A DNA stretch of 5,137 nt. It comes from an uncultured Oscillospiraceae bacterium. Lineage in GTDB: Bacteria; Bacillota_A; Clostridia; Oscillospirales; Oscillospiraceae. The stretch lies in NCBI GenBank assembly GCA_910579155.1, contig CAJTTS010000181.1, positions 1 to 5,137 on the forward strand, written 5' to 3'. How positions within the stretch are numbered: the stretch's first letter is position 1; every line of letters starts with the position of its first letter. Made by a program: the position numbers and the translations under genes. Shown here piece after piece: positions 4,952 through 5,137 of this stretch. The notes beneath the pieces were generated by a model. The model was not told where the DNA came from. It saw only the letters and a program-made list of their open reading frames with translations, and did no database searches.

Positions 4952-5137
4952 GCTGCTACTCCTTTCTTCTTGGGCAATTTGGGATTGCCCTTTTTATCAC
5001 GCCTGCTGCCCTTTTCCATCCAGTCCAGCCAAGTGTCCAGAAACTCCCGGTAGACCTCTCGTGGATCAGGGGCAAAGCGGCCTTGCCCAAGAACAATTCC
5101 ACTTTCCTCAACGTGTGTGGCGTGATACGCTATATGC
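4948..5137 (-). CDS. Unrecognised protein, C-terminal 62 residues only
   Basis: An open minus-strand frame enters from the right edge and ends with a TGA at 4948-4950. The visible 62 residues run from HIAYHATHVEESG through a helical, Trp-containing segment (EVYREFLDTWLDWMEK) to a strongly basic tail rich in Lys and Arg (GSRRDKKGNPKLPKKKGVAA). The stop overlaps the next ATG as ATGA, and the next gene's ribosome site lies within its last codons, supporting a real coding end. The basic tail might contact nucleic acid, but I do not recognise the family and assign no function. The start lies outside the window. Confidence 0.65.
   Translation of the reverse strand, partial: HIAYHATHVEESGIVLGQGRFAPDPREVYREFLDTWLDWMEKGSRRDKKGNPKLPKKKGVAA
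4959..4965 (-). promoter_or_regulatory. Ribosome binding site for the small DUF3102-like gene
   Basis: AAAGGAG on the minus strand, 7 bases from the ATG at 4951, is the strongest ribosome site in the window. It lies inside the last codons of the preceding gene, as expected for a coupled pair. Confidence 0.8.
4972..4995 (+). terminator. Possible plus-strand intrinsic terminator inside a minus-strand gene
   Basis: GGGCAAT (4972-4978) and ATTGCCC (4984-4990) form a perfect 7-bp stem with a TTGGG loop, followed by TTTTT at 4991-4995 on the plus strand. The shape is that of a short intrinsic terminator, but no plus-strand gene is seen to need one. On the minus strand the same hairpin lies just upstream of the ribosome site of the small gene, where it could tune access. 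It also encodes part of the basic tail of the preceding protein, so it may be incidental. Confidence 0.3.

Overview
The window looks like part of the early (replication and recombination) region of a tailed phage or prophage. The likely host is a GC-rich gut-type Clostridia (Oscillospiraceae-like) bacterium. That placement is inferred from the gene families and order, the high GC content, strong AGGAGG-type ribosome sites and the style of the proteins; no marker gene fixes the host. Every supported gene lies on the minus strand, so the operon reads from high to low coordinates.

In transcription order there are seven genes. (1) The 3' end of an unrecognised gene with a lysine-rich tail (4948-5137). 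(2) A small 81-codon gene whose first two thirds resemble the start of DUF3102-type phage proteins, but whose end is AT-rich and unrelated (4706-4951). A gap of about 100 bp follows, holding two inverted repeats. (3) An SMC/SbcC-like ATPase with a coiled coil and no zinc hook (3173-4603). (4) A 199-residue conserved phage protein with a C-terminal zinc ribbon and an acidic tail, possibly a single-stranded DNA-binding protein (2577-3176). (5) A PD-(D/E)XK nuclease of the RecB/RecE-like (DUF3799) type with a possible iron-sulfur cluster (1760-2626). (6) A stand-alone CHC2 zinc-finger primase-type protein (1153-1779). (7) A DUF927 helicase-like ATPase that runs off the left edge (1-1214).

The genes are tightly packed. 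Stop and start overlap by 3-4 bases at two junctions (ATGA near 4950, GTGA near 3175) and by 20, 50 and 62 bases at three others, which points to one translationally coupled transcript. The ATPase, putative ssDNA-binding protein and nuclease plausibly form a DNA-end processing and recombination set. The CHC2 protein and the DUF927 ATPase plausibly start replication by recognising or priming template and unwinding it. No recombinase or annealase and no catalytic primase domain is visible here; they may lie outside the window.

The most interesting points are the composition break and apparent truncation in the DUF3102-like gene, the Cas4/AddB-like cysteine arrangement in the nuclease, the hookless SbcC-like ATPase with no SbcD partner, and the structured intergenic DNA with a perfect TATAAT inside a palindrome on the opposite strand. 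No tRNA, rRNA, CRISPR array or insertion sequence was seen.
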